This document shows, one piece after another, positions 63,961 through 64,000 of a stretch of DNA of 64,000 nucleotides. Every line of letters starts with the position of its first letter. Position 1 is the stretch's first letter. The position numbers were made by a program, and so were the translations under genes. Source of the DNA: Lepidostoma basale (taxonomy: Eukaryota; Arthropoda; Insecta; Trichoptera; Lepidostomatidae); assembly GCA_022606425.2 (NCBI GenBank), contig JAHDVF020000868.1, positions 1,302,001-1,366,000 on the forward strand, given 5' to 3'. The notes beneath the pieces were generated by a model. That model ran no database searches, was not told the origin of the DNA, and worked only from the letters and a program-made list of their open reading frames with translations.

Positions 63961-64000
63961 CATCTATATTACTATTCCACGCCAGCGGACTCGCAGTGCC

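Noticed and set aside
1..64000. Penelope-type reverse transcriptase or GIY-YIG endonuclease
   Set aside because: Looked for because of the hammerhead-like repeats; no such protein motif was seen in any frame, so any enzyme must be encoded elsewhere.

Overview
The window is eukaryotic and almost certainly an insect, though the order is not resolved. It is AT-rich and has no operons, ribosome-binding sites or long continuous genes. It holds two small GC-rich exons with clean splice sites, set in a sea of broken mobile elements. The RTE-type LINE C-termini, piggyBac-, hAT- and mariner-like elements and a tRNA-derived SINE are all typical of insect genomes. I found no rRNA, intact tRNA, CRISPR array or bacterial feature.

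Host genes: both convincing exons lie on the minus strand. The exon at 41265-41614 encodes a proline/arginine-rich segment. The exon at 15641-15785 encodes the start of a PDZ domain (HGFGICVKGG). They may belong to one PDZ scaffold gene. If so, the 25 kb between them is intron, and their phases do not join directly, so at least one exon is missing between them or they are separate genes. A third GC-rich candidate at 53087-53178 has a strong donor but no acceptor.

Mobile load: the dominant family is an RTE-like LINE, here called RTE-A, with about 30 fragments. Its ORF ends ...SAYPxGETA-stop and runs straight into a (GTTA)n or (GTTT)n tail. Other RTE-like families (B to F) mostly end in GAA repeats. 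There are also a LINE with a WLYPTAFLLG block and a TTTGATT-type tail, an L2/CR1-like LINE, a tRNA-derived SINE, and a non-autonomous element that has captured the RTE-A 3' end. Several insertions have exact target-site duplications (TSDs): 2483-3306, 62880-63487, 27157-27642, 32969-33113, 41673-42511 and 43271-43768. DNA transposons include a 212-bp hAT-like MITE with an 8-bp TSD, a 242-bp piggyBac-like MITE with TTAA ends, a palindromic 784-bp mariner derivative, and two Tc1/IS630-like remnants.

The most interesting layer is a set of palindromic (foldback) repeats. Their arms share one layout: CTGANGA, one extra base, a short helix, GAA, a perfect palindrome starting in A and ending in T, then usually C. 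This is the hammerhead self-cleaving ribozyme core with a minimal stem III, known from Penelope-like elements and retrozymes. Exact or near-exact cores lie at 56671-56706, 56606-56641, 3519-3550, 3473-3504, 33891-33926, 10367-10398, 49284-49312 and 13444-13475. Several families carry two copies in inverted orientation, so either strand's transcript could hold a ribozyme. No Penelope-type reverse transcriptase is visible in the window.

Layout: 0-15 kb, RTE fragments and foldbacks; 15-16 kb, piggyBac MITE and PDZ exon; 16-41 kb, intron-like TE mosaic; 41.3-41.6 kb, GC-rich exon with a clean RTE-A insertion 58 bp beyond its acceptor side; 42-57 kb, more TEs; 56.6 kb, best ribozyme pair; 59-64 kb, a block-repeated region with duplicated L2-like ends.
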